Below are positions 8,201-14,310 of a stretch of DNA of 17,422 bases, piece after piece. The position numbers were made by a program, and so were the translations under genes. The DNA lies in assembly GCA_026770585.1 (NCBI GenBank), contig MU646488.1:102531-119952 (forward strand), read 5' to 3'. A model generated the notes under the pieces. The model was given only the letters and a program-made list of their open reading frames with translations. It ran no database searches and was not told the origin of the DNA. Positions within the stretch are counted from its first letter, which is position 1. Each line of letters opens with the position of its first letter. The stretch comes from Baffinella frigidus (Eukaryota; Cryptophyceae; Cryptomonadales; Baffinellaceae).

Positions 8201-9712
8201 CAAGTCGTCGTTGAGTTCTGGCAGCTGTAGTTCCTCGACATCCCACTCTGTCAAATTCTCAACGAGGTGTTCGCAATCGGCGTTAAGTCGCGACAGTCCC
8301 GCAATCGTCTTGGAGAGGCGAAGGCTCGGACCAGGGACTGGGGCGTGCACTGAGGACATGGAATCTGCCGCCGTCGCTGGCGATGCGGTGGCGGCAGGAC
8401 TTTGTCGACGCAGTCGGGATGGCGACGGTTCGACGCTCTCGGAAGGGAGCGAGGCGGGGCGCGGTCGGTTGTTGGAGCCGATGTCCTCACCAGTGTCCGT
8501 GTCGTGCCGGGAGACGCGACCCCGAGGCGGTGCCCAACGTGGTGCGGTGTCGCGTTGGAATTGGAGGGACTGTTCCGCCGCGGAAGCGAGACGGGCGTGG
8601 CTGAAGCGTTCGGCCGCGAACCGGTTGCGCAACGGAGATGGACTCGGCCTTCGGGTGACGAAGGTATCCCGGTGGTAGTCCTCGTCGTGTAACGGTCGTT
8701 CAGGCCGACGTGGCTCGGCTTCAGCGCGTGGGCTCCGGAGGGACTGTTCCGCGGCTGAGACGACACGGGCGCGGTCGAAACGTTCGGCCGCGGACAGGCT
8801 GCGCAGCGCCGGTCGCCCCGGTGGTCGGTGAGCGACTCGTGGGCCAGCATCACGGGCGAGGAAGGCTTCCCGGTACGGAGATGGACTCGGCCCTCGGGCG
8901 ATGAAGGTATCCCGGTGGTAGTCAGCATCGTGCAACGGTCGTTCAGGCCGACGTGGCTCGGTGTCGCGTAGGCTTCGCAGAGACTGCTCCGCTGCTGAGT
9001 CGATATGGGCGCGGTCGAAACGTTCGGCCGCGGACAGGTTGCGCAGCGCCGGTCGCCCCGGTTGTCGGTGGACGACTCGTGGGCCAACATCACGGGCGAT
9101 GAAGGCTTCCCGGTAGTAATCAGCGTCGTGACGTTCGGCCTCGGACAGGTTGCGCAGCGTAGATGGCCTCGGCCCGCGGGCGGCGAAGGCGTCCCGGTAG
9201 ATGCGCGACGGTCGCTCAGGTTGGGCAGCGGCGTGTGTGAAAGGTGGCGACGGGGGTCTCGACCGGGTGAGTGGTGAGTGTCGGCGCGCGGACGCTCCAG
9301 GGAAGTACGGGAGAAGGTCTTCGGAGCTCAAGAAATGACCATCGCGCATGGAGTGAAGCACGTGGAAAGGCCGATCGTCATCCGCGGCCTGTCGGCCTCG
9401 TGAAGGAGGCGAGGGGTCGTCCCTAGAACGGACGCGAGTAGAGAACGGACCCCTTGGGCGAAAGGACCCCTGGTTGCGGTCGCCCACGGGTGCTGCAAGG
9501 TGCGGGAGCACTGGCCCCGTACGGGGGCGAGGACTCGCGGTCGCGTCTCGGCGTAAGACGTTGCCACGCGGTTGCGACCACAGGCGGTTGGTGGTACCGA
9601 AAGTCGTGGTCCATGAGCGGGTGAGCGCCGAACGCAGTCCCCGCCAGACATAGGCGGGGGGGCGCAGGAAGGTCGACACGAGTGCCCCGAACGAGTAGAG
9701 GGCCGAGGCAGC
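2195..9712 (-). CDS. gag: ORF C: giant Gag-type polyprotein (repeats, zinc fingers, coiled coil, capsid-like region, zinc knuckle, RG-rich tail)
   Basis: About 2,505 codons, open from just after a TAG at 9713-9715 to TGA at 2195. The first in-frame ATG is at 9349, in weak context, and coding-like sequence precedes it, so the frame may be entered from ORF B; a GTG at 9679 is unlikely as a eukaryotic start. Order: tandem repeat (8580-9170), globular module 1 (about 7830-8200), globular module 2 (7245-7511), an out-of-frame-looking stretch (about 6560-7110), C2HC zinc finger (6098-6163), Cys-rich zinc finger (5561-5695), Pro/Ser-rich linker, coiled coil (about 4540-5050), helical capsid-like region (about 3170-4030), CCHC-like knuckle (3098-3160), and an Arg/Gly/Tyr-rich basic tail (about 2480-3000). 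Capsid-like region, knuckle, basic tail and position just upstream of Pol identify it as Gag. It is about five times the usual gypsy Gag length; the N-terminal 1,500 residues have no recognised function. Confidence 0.85.
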   Translation of the reverse strand, partial: AASALYSFGALVSTFLRPPAYVWRGLRSALTRSWTTTFGTTNRLWSQPRGNVLRRDATASPRPRTGPVLPHLAAPVGDRNQGSFRPRGPFSTRVRSRDDPSPPSRGRQAADDDRPFHVLHSMRDGHFLSSEDLLPYFPGASARRHSPLTRSRPPSPPFTHAAAQPERPSRIYRDAFAARGPRPSTLRNLSEAERHDADYYREAFIARDVGPRVVHRQPGRPALRNLSAAERFDRAHIDSAAEQSLRSLRDTEPRRPERPLHDADYHRDTFIARGPSPSPYREAFLARDAGPRVAHRPPGRPALRSLSAAERFDRARVVSAAEQSLRSPRAEAEPRRPERPLHDEDYHRDTFVTRRPSPSPLRNRFAAERFSHARLASAAEQSLQFQRDTAPRWAPPRGRVSRHDTDTGEDIGSNNRPRPASLPSESVEPSPSRLRRQSPAATASPATAADSMSSVHAPVPGPSLRLSKTIAGLSRLNADCEHLVENLTEWDVEELQLPELNDDLRWVRLCVKTAPGEVWSIFARYSPTSRFPDNVLCSRHALTRDAIICTTDLQPTIHLHGWVFALESRPYEDGTALFLRFPLEHGTSDFRHLPPDATISRERQATFWPSSHALNYATLDHDSGPRILREADISDEAMSRWVSSHLPGTWDDGMARWKLLALAHVREHWHMPTRDLLLFDTASDLDEPPDAPGYLIWKRHVTSLDRVWRYPRVQIHLASQLSPASNPDLESTTQVNASIDIMAPFPLMSRSFALRARIDLRALDTTEAGFLFELRPGLGRMHQLGSPAHRTRYWGLGFTTVRCNFDEISADHWVSVRIMIFEDRAIDRRSCVDVILHRALMEDLSHHLAPRWGSDPMSRSFSRSSGYDSHMTLIATASPTLVAHGSPQPTPASTGEHPTPPGRVLSCTTPPRERSRWSTRKRLDRPHALHGSCGRPPTTRRRRPCVPRRKGVPHRLVLTTLHQGQPRTPARWVTPRRTVVTRPLRRTSKRHTRWPNSGGSRLCPTFSAHCHQPSTLLQEALSRGSWLPPLTTRLQVWTLETTTAAPGVRTRSSSRGTSRSHSRDDIPTDRHGDSAPVTNLRNSRRADRSRSAGTGDRVPPTADERPSEAGARTAAAPPTRLPSDRDGPAVHNAPLGGPPAAISPVDVSSSRAPPGGADDPDRNDNDPDEDPDDRDPGPTVPARCHHCGLVVAIVNGSWEAHNSVCPTLLLVTSTLADAVDETGASSTLAETGGASPSSPGLLGVTYEPDEMTLTAAAFQAKAQASAVKPEVSPHATPFDAGSPGPPAALFAALSQSTEWQSLPAQRAMDSSSFALSPDTSLGLLGAIEPGPPSATRPAPCNLCHGTIRSSTSGPFSANDCACRTCPWCAHQQTISTWSDHYHSCPSRPRTPDRRRAREPSPVPTPTGPPTRILPRPADRPASIPGTWPTQSESHTTVPAPASQTVSFGGTISASQPQPEPGEGSFMSGGTMPLMDASQTLSPSNDSLQSFGEQGAAPSGAVDTALPAIGGVVEPLPRTSDAAGSGPARTPSSGSASSSGSNPNAPPPPPLPDARALADRISQGQRDSAAWQLRAEKDIARSRQAATSNSNTLAAVVGDLQTVQASSAATTAVLQQLLAETKQMRSETTTRAHLMEDRLSIMQVATTSAIESSENTLHARLTPMVTQLLHSGMTPMVSELREANRELSESLATLSTRMDNITSSQRRDSHGDRLLDVVLDNTRAQIAPAVHNSSTGATAATRLPAPVPHGTVAPGNDSEPRPTENEFHHAPLTEIQRLRASESNLQHALDMANARARDNASLPPPAPRHEPAQRTMMGGFAFTGHGGELPSPNLEVGSATPDSVIGAGSTHCHTGVATPILFTGSSEAASYITTAFQGGRPTTSDVGKPWEDKNGIRKFTGANRGVSDNATTGVCAINFLSSVVAFHSTKRHDNAELLGRAMRSTVLTNLADAVRHEIEQFDHNADWPAFALNFIQSCGPVNIRDGVCNMIAEVTTVTTPRTLMQRSRALVNAWTTAQNTFYGVHPELDGRGQSRPPHHCSPFVPRHEQFHALKLLVQGADKSLWQQYCATTPQRTQRNPALLWNWILTLNSEALALTVAPSTTKLLVGDTKQPFMTDGHVVTSIPLAAAKSLDRQARAYHLMIETNKINHIAERSSPVRKDVMDFCLAAGRTREEIEFRHLNGKCYYCGEDVRKGGNIVHTYLNCEKRLAIESAIRAKMETSFRSDGPSASHASQRLANERRAWQRNEEGRDQSFSRTSSRERGPWYDAPRENDYYPAESYYPRDGDRGRGNARNEPSPRRGYSSGRDDQRGYDGSDYRGADNRGHYNSRPRGEPRRGYSSGRDEPRAIGNNNYRDNDNRDGARDQRQGYRPAAQNQRVSYQRSDRPPPRQENAPRQEYGPRHPSERAQRQPSTSEKFDAARRATVSGEANNRGDDFYPAPLASAVRPPKARFEGKINHLLTAPPLAANDLDDDACPFSDHESPAFEDATSEPDDRDSCSPGNGV
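2480..3000 (-). other. Arg/Gly/Tyr/Asp-rich nucleocapsid tail with short repeats
   Basis: A low-complexity segment rich in R, G, D, Y and N. The 9-residue motif RRGYSSGRD occurs twice (about 2788-2814 and 2685-2708), with DYRGADNRG- and NYRDNDNRDG-like pieces between and after. Such RG/RGG-type tails bind RNA; here it follows the zinc knuckle and is the likely RNA-condensing part of Gag. Confidence 0.7.
3098..3160 (-). other. CCHC-like zinc knuckle of Gag nucleocapsid, wide spacing
   Basis: CYYCGEDVRKGG followed by NIVHTYLNC gives the pattern C-X2-C-X11-H-X4-C. The retroviral/gypsy nucleocapsid knuckle is C-X2-C-X4-H-X4-C, so the outer Cys/His positions and the aromatic and Gly after the first CxxC fit, but the central loop is seven residues longer. 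It lies between the capsid-like region and the basic RG-rich tail, where a nucleocapsid knuckle is expected, and probably binds the element RNA. Confidence 0.75.
3170..4030 (-). other. Capsid-like helical region of Gag
   Basis: About 285 residues between KFTGANRG and the zinc knuckle, with mixed charged/hydrophobic composition, low in Pro and Gly and with helix-like spacing (for example LLGRAMRSTVLTNLADAVRH, AFALNFIQS, HALKLLVQGADKSLWQQY). No family motif such as a clear MHR was recognised. The capsid assignment rests on composition, length and position before the knuckle. Confidence 0.55.
4540..5050 (-). other. Coiled-coil region upstream of capsid
   Basis: Long Ala/Gln/Glu/Arg/Leu-rich stretch with heptad-like hydrophobic spacing, including AVLQQLLAETKQMRSETTTR, LMEDRLSIMQ and ELREANRELSESLATLSTRM. 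It probably drives multimerisation of the Gag-type polyprotein. It is flanked by disordered Pro/Ser-rich linkers. Confidence 0.7.
5561..5695 (-). other. Cys-rich zinc finger with C2HC half
   Basis: Starts with CNLCHG, then CACRTCPWC, and ends in WSDHYHSC. The C-terminal half is C-X2-C-X11-H-X3-C with Trp three residues before the His, as in the finger at 6098-6163. The two extra Cys pairs before it could bind a second zinc. The pattern resembles C2HC-type fingers (CxxC, then HxxxC) more than a retroviral knuckle. Confidence 0.55.
6098..6163 (-). other. C2HC zinc finger
   Basis: CHHCG then WEAHNSVC gives C-X2-C-X13-H-X3-C, with the same WxxHxxxC end as the finger near 5561. Function is not evident; it lies about 1,000 residues before the expected nucleocapsid and may bind nucleic acid or mediate protein contacts. 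Confidence 0.55.
7245..7511 (-). other. Globular module 2, copy in ORF C
   Basis: Starts VNASIDIMAPFPLMSRSFAL, continues GFLFELRPGLGRMHQL and YWGLGFTTV, and ends HWVSVRIMIFED. The sequence of motifs (SI[DN]I, GFL[VF], GL[EG][YF], WV.V) matches the ORF B copy in order and spacing. Confidence 0.45.
7830..8200 (-). other. Globular module 1, diverged copy in ORF C
   Basis: RWVRLCVKTAPGEVW, FPDNVLCSRHALTRDAI, LHGWVFALES and GTALFLRFP align in order with the ORF A copy (YPSGDDVLCVHDLLSADGL, WHGTLRTV, GSVLHLRP). The C-terminal helical part is less clear, so only the first two thirds are claimed. Confidence 0.5.
8580..9170 (-). repeat. In-frame tandem repeat in ORF C (240-bp and 174-bp units)
   Basis: The DNA string gcggtcgaaacgttcggccg occurs at 8771 and again at 9011, exactly 240 bp apart. 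A shorter, diverged copy lies 174 bp to the left of the first, missing 66 bp (22 codons), and a partial copy sits at about 9100-9170. Protein units alternate blocks containing GRPALRNLSAAERFDRA and PRRPERPLHDADYHRDTF. All length differences are multiples of three, so the frame is kept. Confidence 0.92.
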
Positions 9713-9715
9713 CTA
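9713..9715 (-). other. In-frame TAG between ORF B and ORF C
   Basis: The codon after IRIHGS is TAG, followed in the same frame by GCT GCC TCG GCC and open sequence for 2,500 codons, with no ATG for about 120 codons. It could be a readthrough stop, a CAG-to-TAG mutation, or a sense codon in a variant code. Confidence 0.9.
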
Positions 9716-12700
9716 AGACCCGTGGATCCTGATGCCGTGGGGCGCCCGGCGGCTGCGAGGACGGCGTCGTGAGGGCGGTACGGGATTCGCGACGGGGATG
9801 TACTGCGGTGCCGCGGCGACTTCTGGCAGGCGAGTGAAGGGAACAGGCGTGTGTTGGGGTATAGCCACGCAGGGGATCTCGTGTGACACTTGCACTTTGC
9901 CGTATGGGGTGCAGTTGAAAGCCTTGGCGACCTCGGCCGGGCCGGACAGAGTCGTCCAGACCGGGGGCGAGGGCGTGGCAAAGACCGTTGCCGCCCCAAC
10001 ACAAGAGGGCAGAGGCTCGAAGGGTTCGTGGTCGGCACTGTCAGCCGCCGGCCAGAGAGGTCCTCTACGATGTCCCGGCGGATAGTCCTGCTGCTGGTCC
10101 CTGGGTTCCGCAGCTCGTCCGTATACGCGGCGGTCCCTGCGGCCCTCGGCAGGTGGGCGCTCCCCGAGTCGGTGGCGCACCGGCTCGCGCGGACGTTGTG
10201 GACGGTCGGCGGCCGGTTCACGGCGGCGAACATCGTCGTCAGGTGGTTCCGGCAGGAACAGCGGTGGTCCACGGTTGCCGCTGAGGCCTTTGTCGAAGAC
10301 CAAGCACGTGTACGTCGTGGTGCGGATGCGCGGGCGGCAGACCGTGATTTTCGCAGTCCCGGTGATTGGCCAGACCGTTGCGGGTTGGCCGTGGACTGAC
10401 GCCTCGGTGATGAGCATCAGAGGTGTAGGCCGGGTTGCTACGATGAGACCCAGGTACTGAGCCAGGTGGTTGTCGAGGTAGGCGTTTCGGTCGCCCGAGA
10501 GTGCCGCGTTAATTCTGTCAGCACTCTGATTGGTCTCCGGGTTTTGGGCTGTCACCATGAACGTGTCCGGCGTGATCAGGTTTGGCAGGACAGCGGTTCC
10601 CCGAGCGCGTTGTGCGCAGCCCAGCGGGTCCAGGTCGGAGTTTTGGCGCCACGCCATTGTCTCTGGCGATGGGCGCCACACCGAAGGGTGGAGGATCGAC
10701 CAAAGACGTGTTTCCTCATCGTCGAGGACCTCATCGTCAGGTCTAGTGCACGCGACGGCTAGTGCCTCCCGATCCTGGATCGATTTTGGGTTGACCGGGC
10801 GCACCGACGGCTGTTCCAAGAAGCCGGCCAGCGTTTGGAAGGGTAGCTCTCTTGTCGAAGGCTGCGTGTGAGTCTTGAGGAACGCCAAGATGTCGCTGGT
10901 GGTCAGGTCGGAGGCCACCGCGCGCAAGCGAAGATTGACGGGCAGGTTCTCACCGAGGATAGGAGAAGTCGCGGCACCCCACACGCCGGTTGACAGGGGA
11001 GGCGGAGTCACGAGAAGTTTGTTTGAACTCGTTGTACCCATATTTACCCTACGCTTGACGTTCAGCACCCAGACGTAATGTTGGTCGTGCACGGCGTATT
11101 CCAATCCCACGGCGTGAGCATCCGTGAATTCTGTCAGGTGGTATTTGGTCCCGATGGTGGGTCCAACCAGGAATCCGCTGAGGCGGTCGATCCACCAATT
11201 GGTGGCCACGACGAGGTGGGCGACCACGATCACATTGTCGGTGTACGATTTGCAGTACCACACTCCGTGTAAGACGAGCTGTTCGTCGTTGATGTTGATG
11301 CTGAGATAGCCAGGGACCTCGCGTAGGTGTTCGGGCGTGGTGCTCAGCGGAGCAGCCATGCCGTAGTACTGGCATTGCGTTCTGTTGTACGCGATGAAGT
11401 GCTCCAAGGTGTTGACACAGGAGAGTTCACGCACCGACTTCCAATCCAGCACGTAATTCACCTCCGCATTATCCCTGGCGAGTTGCTGGCTTTCGGCGCG
11501 GGCTTGACGACGGCGCATGTGTCGGGCGTGGTCCTGCTGTTCGGCCGCCGTGTAGAACATGCCGTTTGGCTTGCGTGCCGCTTGCCGATGTCCATGACTG
11601 TTCGTGGTGTCGGCCGGGATGTCGGGTCGCATAAGCTTCAGGCGCAGAGATGCGCGTGCGTAAGGAAAGCTCACAGGGTCCGTTCGCCCTTCGTCATGGA
11701 GAAGTTCGAGAAATTTGCGGATCCAATCAGCGCTCTCCATTTGGCGGTGAAGCTGTGATGCCTGTCGCGTCTGGTAGGCCCGAAAAACGGCCGGGATAGC
11801 CAACAAGGCGTCGTTCGTTTCCAAGTGTATCATCGCGTTGTGCAGGTCGTCAATCACGCGGCGAATCGTGGATTTAAGACGATGGCATTGTAGATCCACG
11901 TTGCGCGCGGAAGGTTGGAGGAACACCATGTCGGCGGAGGTAGCGTTCAGATGTTCCTCCGACCCCACTTCACCTGGTCGGATGGACTCCCAGTGCCACA
12001 CCTGTCCGTCGATCAGCACCGTGTAGTCTTGGAGGACTCGTTGGCTCGTCTGGCCACGGCAATATTCGATCATGAAGTCGTGTTTGTCCTCTTCGAGGAG
12101 TCTTGCCCGTATGTGTTCGGGGAAAGGCTCCAGGGCAGCAACAGGGTGGCAGCGGGAGAGGTAGTCGACAGATCGTAACTCGTGAAGCGTGGGAAGTTCT
12201 TCATCCTCGTTTTCCACATCCACATGGTCGGAATCGTGGACTGACGGGCTCGCATTGCCCAGAGCGCTGTACGGAACGTTGGCGCCCTCTTGATCGGAGA
12301 CCGGAACAGGAGAACGGGTCGCTGGTAACGGCACTGCCGGTGCCGTGGGTTTCCGATACTGTGAGCGCTTGGCCGGTCCCGCCGTCTGCGAACCGCCTCG
12401 GCGACTTCGCTTACTGCTGCTGCCAGCAGAGACGCCATCGGAGTCGCGCAGGGTGAGGGAACTGGAGCTGGTTGGCACTGCCGCTGCGGAGGTGGTGGGA
12501 GTGGGGTGGCCGAGCTTGACGACGGGGAAGGTTTCCGGAAGGACGTTCAACCAATCACGGCGTCGCAGGTGTTCGAAGTGTTCGACCGCGGTAAGGCCCG
12601 CGTCGCGAAGGCGGGACCGTACCTCCGTCGAAAATGGAGCCAGGTCCGAGGAGATTTTGGATGCGTCTCCCAGGGCTGCCCACTCGGGATCTGGAGACGT

Positions 12701-13972
12701 CCACTTGGTCTGGATCACGTGAGAATCCACCATGTCGCAGTCCTTGTGTTCGTAAATGTCCACGCATCGGAACGCCGAGATGTCGATAGGGCCGGGGTAG
12801 TCCTCCTCCAGGGCCGGACGCAGTGGAAGTTCGGCTCCGGAGGCGAGGATCAGGGATCCACGCCAGTTGGGACCGTCTGGTGTTCCTCCGGTGATTCGGG
12901 CTGCGTCGCTTGCGAGGAGGTCGTTGATGCTCAAGCGTGTGACGGTTGCCGGTGCGCTGTCGGAGGTGTAGTACACCCCCAAGGTATCTCCTTCGAAGCT
13001 TCCTAGTTGCAGTTGGCAGTAATCGTCCGACATTCTGTTGTGCGGCAGCGGGTTCGCCGTGTGGATGACGTGGTCCGTCAGCACTTGGGTGCTGAAACGG
13101 GAGCCGACACCGCAGCGAGGGTCGAGGACGATGGTGTACAACAGCGTGGCGTCAGAAGCCTCCTCCGAACCAGATGTTTGATTCGAGGGGAGGGCAGATG
13201 ACGCCAGAATGCTCCTCGAGGGGGTGTCTTCCCCTGTAGGGTCACGGGCGGTAGCTCCGGAGGGGGGACCGCCTGTAGCGCCTAGAGGGGTCTGCAATGT
13301 GCCCGTTGATGGTGCTTTCCCTCCAGAGCCGTAGACGTGGCCCTTTTCGGGGAGCGGTGTCGCTCCAGTTTGCGGCGGGAGGCCCGCTTCCAAGGACGGT
13401 CCGGAGGCGACCCGAGGAATCGGGGGCAGTCTCCGGGACTGTCGCTCTGCTGAAGTGAGTCTCGGGGACGTTGGCGACGAATCGACCATTGTTGTATCCC
13501 CTGGAGGCACGTCAGGAGAAGGCAACGAGCGAGGATCTGGAGTTGAAGGTGACGAGGTGGGTGTAGCGACGGTGGTGAACGGTTCCGATGTCGCAACCAC
13601 CGGAGATGCAAGGGCTGCAGCGGGGTACCGTAGGACCCGTGAGCGAACGTTGACGGGGGTCGGGGGTGCCTCGTGTCCTTCCTCACCCTGAACAGGGTCG
13701 GTGAGGCCCATCCATGGTGGAGGGCAGAATGCCGGCAGACCGCTGGAGGGGTTGGTGCACGGAGTGGGCCTGAGGAACGATGCCAGTCGGTCTGCGGGGA
13801 GCGGCGGGTGAAAGCGTATGCGTTCTTGATGTTCCCATTCCGAAATGCCCGCTAACCGGAGGCGCATCGTGACAGACCGATCAAAGCGAGGTACATCGTC
13901 GAGTGCCGTCGGGGGGCCGTCATCGGAGCCAGCAGTTGCTGCCCATGTAATCCATCGGGGGTGGATCTCCAT
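9713..13972 (-). CDS. ORF B: 1,419-residue structural polyprotein segment, function unknown
   Basis: Opens with ATG at 13970-13972, immediately after the TAG ending ORF A, and ends in TAG at 9713. The first 85 or so residues complete a module begun in ORF A. A Pro/Ser/Thr-rich disordered linker follows (about 13,160-13,800), then a complete copy of the same module (12,550-13,028), a Ser-rich/basic linker, a mostly helical stretch (about 11,450-12,180, for example IRKFLELLHDEGR), a second beta-rich module (11,042-11,311) also seen in ORF C, and further globular sequence to about 10,290. From there to about 10,000 the frame reads Arg/Pro-rich and may be out of register. No enzyme motif or known family was recognised. 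Same frame as A and C. It is either a separate protein made by reinitiation at TAGATG or the middle part of one polyprotein; the shared-module evidence favours the latter. Confidence 0.75.
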   Translation of the reverse strand: MEIHPRWITWAATAGSDDGPPTALDDVPRFDRSVTMRLRLAGISEWEHQERIRFHPPLPADRLASFLRPTPCTNPSSGLPAFCPPPWMGLTDPVQGEEGHEAPPTPVNVRSRVLRYPAAALASPVVATSEPFTTVATPTSSPSTPDPRSLPSPDVPPGDTTMVDSSPTSPRLTSAERQSRRLPPIPRVASGPSLEAGLPPQTGATPLPEKGHVYGSGGKAPSTGTLQTPLGATGGPPSGATARDPTGEDTPSRSILASSALPSNQTSGSEEASDATLLYTIVLDPRCGVGSRFSTQVLTDHVIHTANPLPHNRMSDDYCQLQLGSFEGDTLGVYYTSDSAPATVTRLSINDLLASDAARITGGTPDGPNWRGSLILASGAELPLRPALEEDYPGPIDISAFRCVDIYEHKDCDMVDSHVIQTKWTSPDPEWAALGDASKISSDLAPFSTEVRSRLRDAGLTAVEHFEHLRRRDWLNVLPETFPVVKLGHPTPTTSAAAVPTSSSSLTLRDSDGVSAGSSSKRSRRGGSQTAGPAKRSQYRKPTAPAVPLPATRSPVPVSDQEGANVPYSALGNASPSVHDSDHVDVENEDEELPTLHELRSVDYLSRCHPVAALEPFPEHIRARLLEEDKHDFMIEYCRGQTSQRVLQDYTVLIDGQVWHWESIRPGEVGSEEHLNATSADMVFLQPSARNVDLQCHRLKSTIRRVIDDLHNAMIHLETNDALLAIPAVFRAYQTRQASQLHRQMESADWIRKFLELLHDEGRTDPVSFPYARASLRLKLMRPDIPADTTNSHGHRQAARKPNGMFYTAAEQQDHARHMRRRQARAESQQLARDNAEVNYVLDWKSVRELSCVNTLEHFIAYNRTQCQYYGMAAPLSTTPEHLREVPGYLSININDEQLVLHGVWYCKSYTDNVIVVAHLVVATNWWIDRLSGFLVGPTIGTKYHLTEFTDAHAVGLEYAVHDQHYVWVLNVKRRVNMGTTSSNKLLVTPPPLSTGVWGAATSPILGENLPVNLRLRAVASDLTTSDILAFLKTHTQPSTRELPFQTLAGFLEQPSVRPVNPKSIQDREALAVACTRPDDEVLDDEETRLWSILHPSVWRPSPETMAWRQNSDLDPLGCAQRARGTAVLPNLITPDTFMVTAQNPETNQSADRINAALSGDRNAYLDNHLAQYLGLIVATRPTPLMLITEASVHGQPATVWPITGTAKITVCRPRIRTTTYTCLVFDKGLSGNRGPPLFLPEPPDDDVRRREPAADRPQRPREPVRHRLGERPPAEGRRDRRVYGRAAEPRDQQQDYPPGHRRGPLWPAADSADHEPFEPLPSCVGAATVFATPSPPVWTTLSGPAEVAKAFNCTPYGKVQVSHEIPCVAIPQHTPVPFTRLPEVAAAPQYIPVANPVPPSRRRPRSRRAPHGIRIHGS
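11042..11311 (-). other. Globular module 2, copy in ORF B
   Basis: Starts YLSININDEQLVLHG and ends YVWVLNVKRRVN, with GFLVGPTIGTKYHL and AVGLEYAV between. Length 90 residues, against 89 for the ORF C copy. The beta-rich pattern is reminiscent of a jelly-roll or LamG-like sandwich, but this is only an impression. Confidence 0.45.
12550..13028 (-). other. Globular module 1, uninterrupted copy in ORF B
   Basis: DYCQLQLGSFEGDT, INDLLASDAARI, WRGSLILASGAELPLRP, then DPEWAALGDA and RSRLRDAGLTAVEHFEHL. The order and spacing match the copy at 13816-14310 over its full length (about 160 against 165 residues). Function unknown; the alternation of hydrophobic residues suggests a beta-rich fold followed by helices. 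Confidence 0.65.
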
Positions 13973-14310
13973 CTAGTTCGCGGCAATTCGTTCCGCGGTG
14001 AAGACGTCCGGAGGGTCTCGTTGCCCAGAGACAAGAGGGGACACGCATCTTTTGAGATGGATAAGGTCAGCCGGAGGAACGCCTTTAACGGGGGCGTCAT
14101 AGGCGGGTCGCAGATGCAAAACGGATCCTTGAACGGTGCGGAGGGTGCCGTGCCAGAACTCATACGGGCGCAGGATTTCGAGTCCGTCGGCGGACAGGAG
14201 ATCGTGCACGCAGAGAACGTCGTCACCCGAAGGGTACACTCGCACGTGTCGCCGTAGGATGCAGACGGTATCTGCGTCTTCTGGTCCGAGCGCGATTAGG
14301 TAGTGAGCGG
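13816..14310 (-). other. Globular module 1, copy spanning the A/B TAG
   Basis: Begins at HYLIALGPEDADT in ORF A and ends at EWEHQERIRF in ORF B. Core signatures are VHDLLSADGLEIL and WHGTLRTVQGSVLHLRP; after the TAG come HPRWITWAATA and MRLRLAGISEWEH. About 165 residues if the TAG is passed. See the matching copy at 12550-13028. Confidence 0.65.
13970..13975 (-). other. TAG-ATG junction between ORF A and ORF B
   Basis: TAG at 13973-13975 is directly followed, in the same frame, by ATG at 13970-13972 (ATGG). Stop-start junctions of this kind can support termination-reinitiation, but here both ORFs share a frame, so readthrough is equally possible. The TAG lies inside a module that is uninterrupted at 12,550-13,028, where the matching position is QTKWTS. 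Confidence 0.9.

Noticed and set aside
8580-9170. CRISPR-like or regulatory repeat
   Set aside because: The units are long, adjacent without unique spacers, and translate in frame with ORF C; they are a coding minisatellite.
9677-9679. GTG as the start of ORF C
   Set aside because: The element appears eukaryotic and GTG initiation is not supported; the frame is open back to the TAG at 9713.
9328-10272. Minus-strand ORF of 314 residues crossing the B/C boundary
   Set aside because: Past about 10000 its product is shadow-like while the B/C frame looks coding; only its first part is used, as evidence for a local frame excursion.
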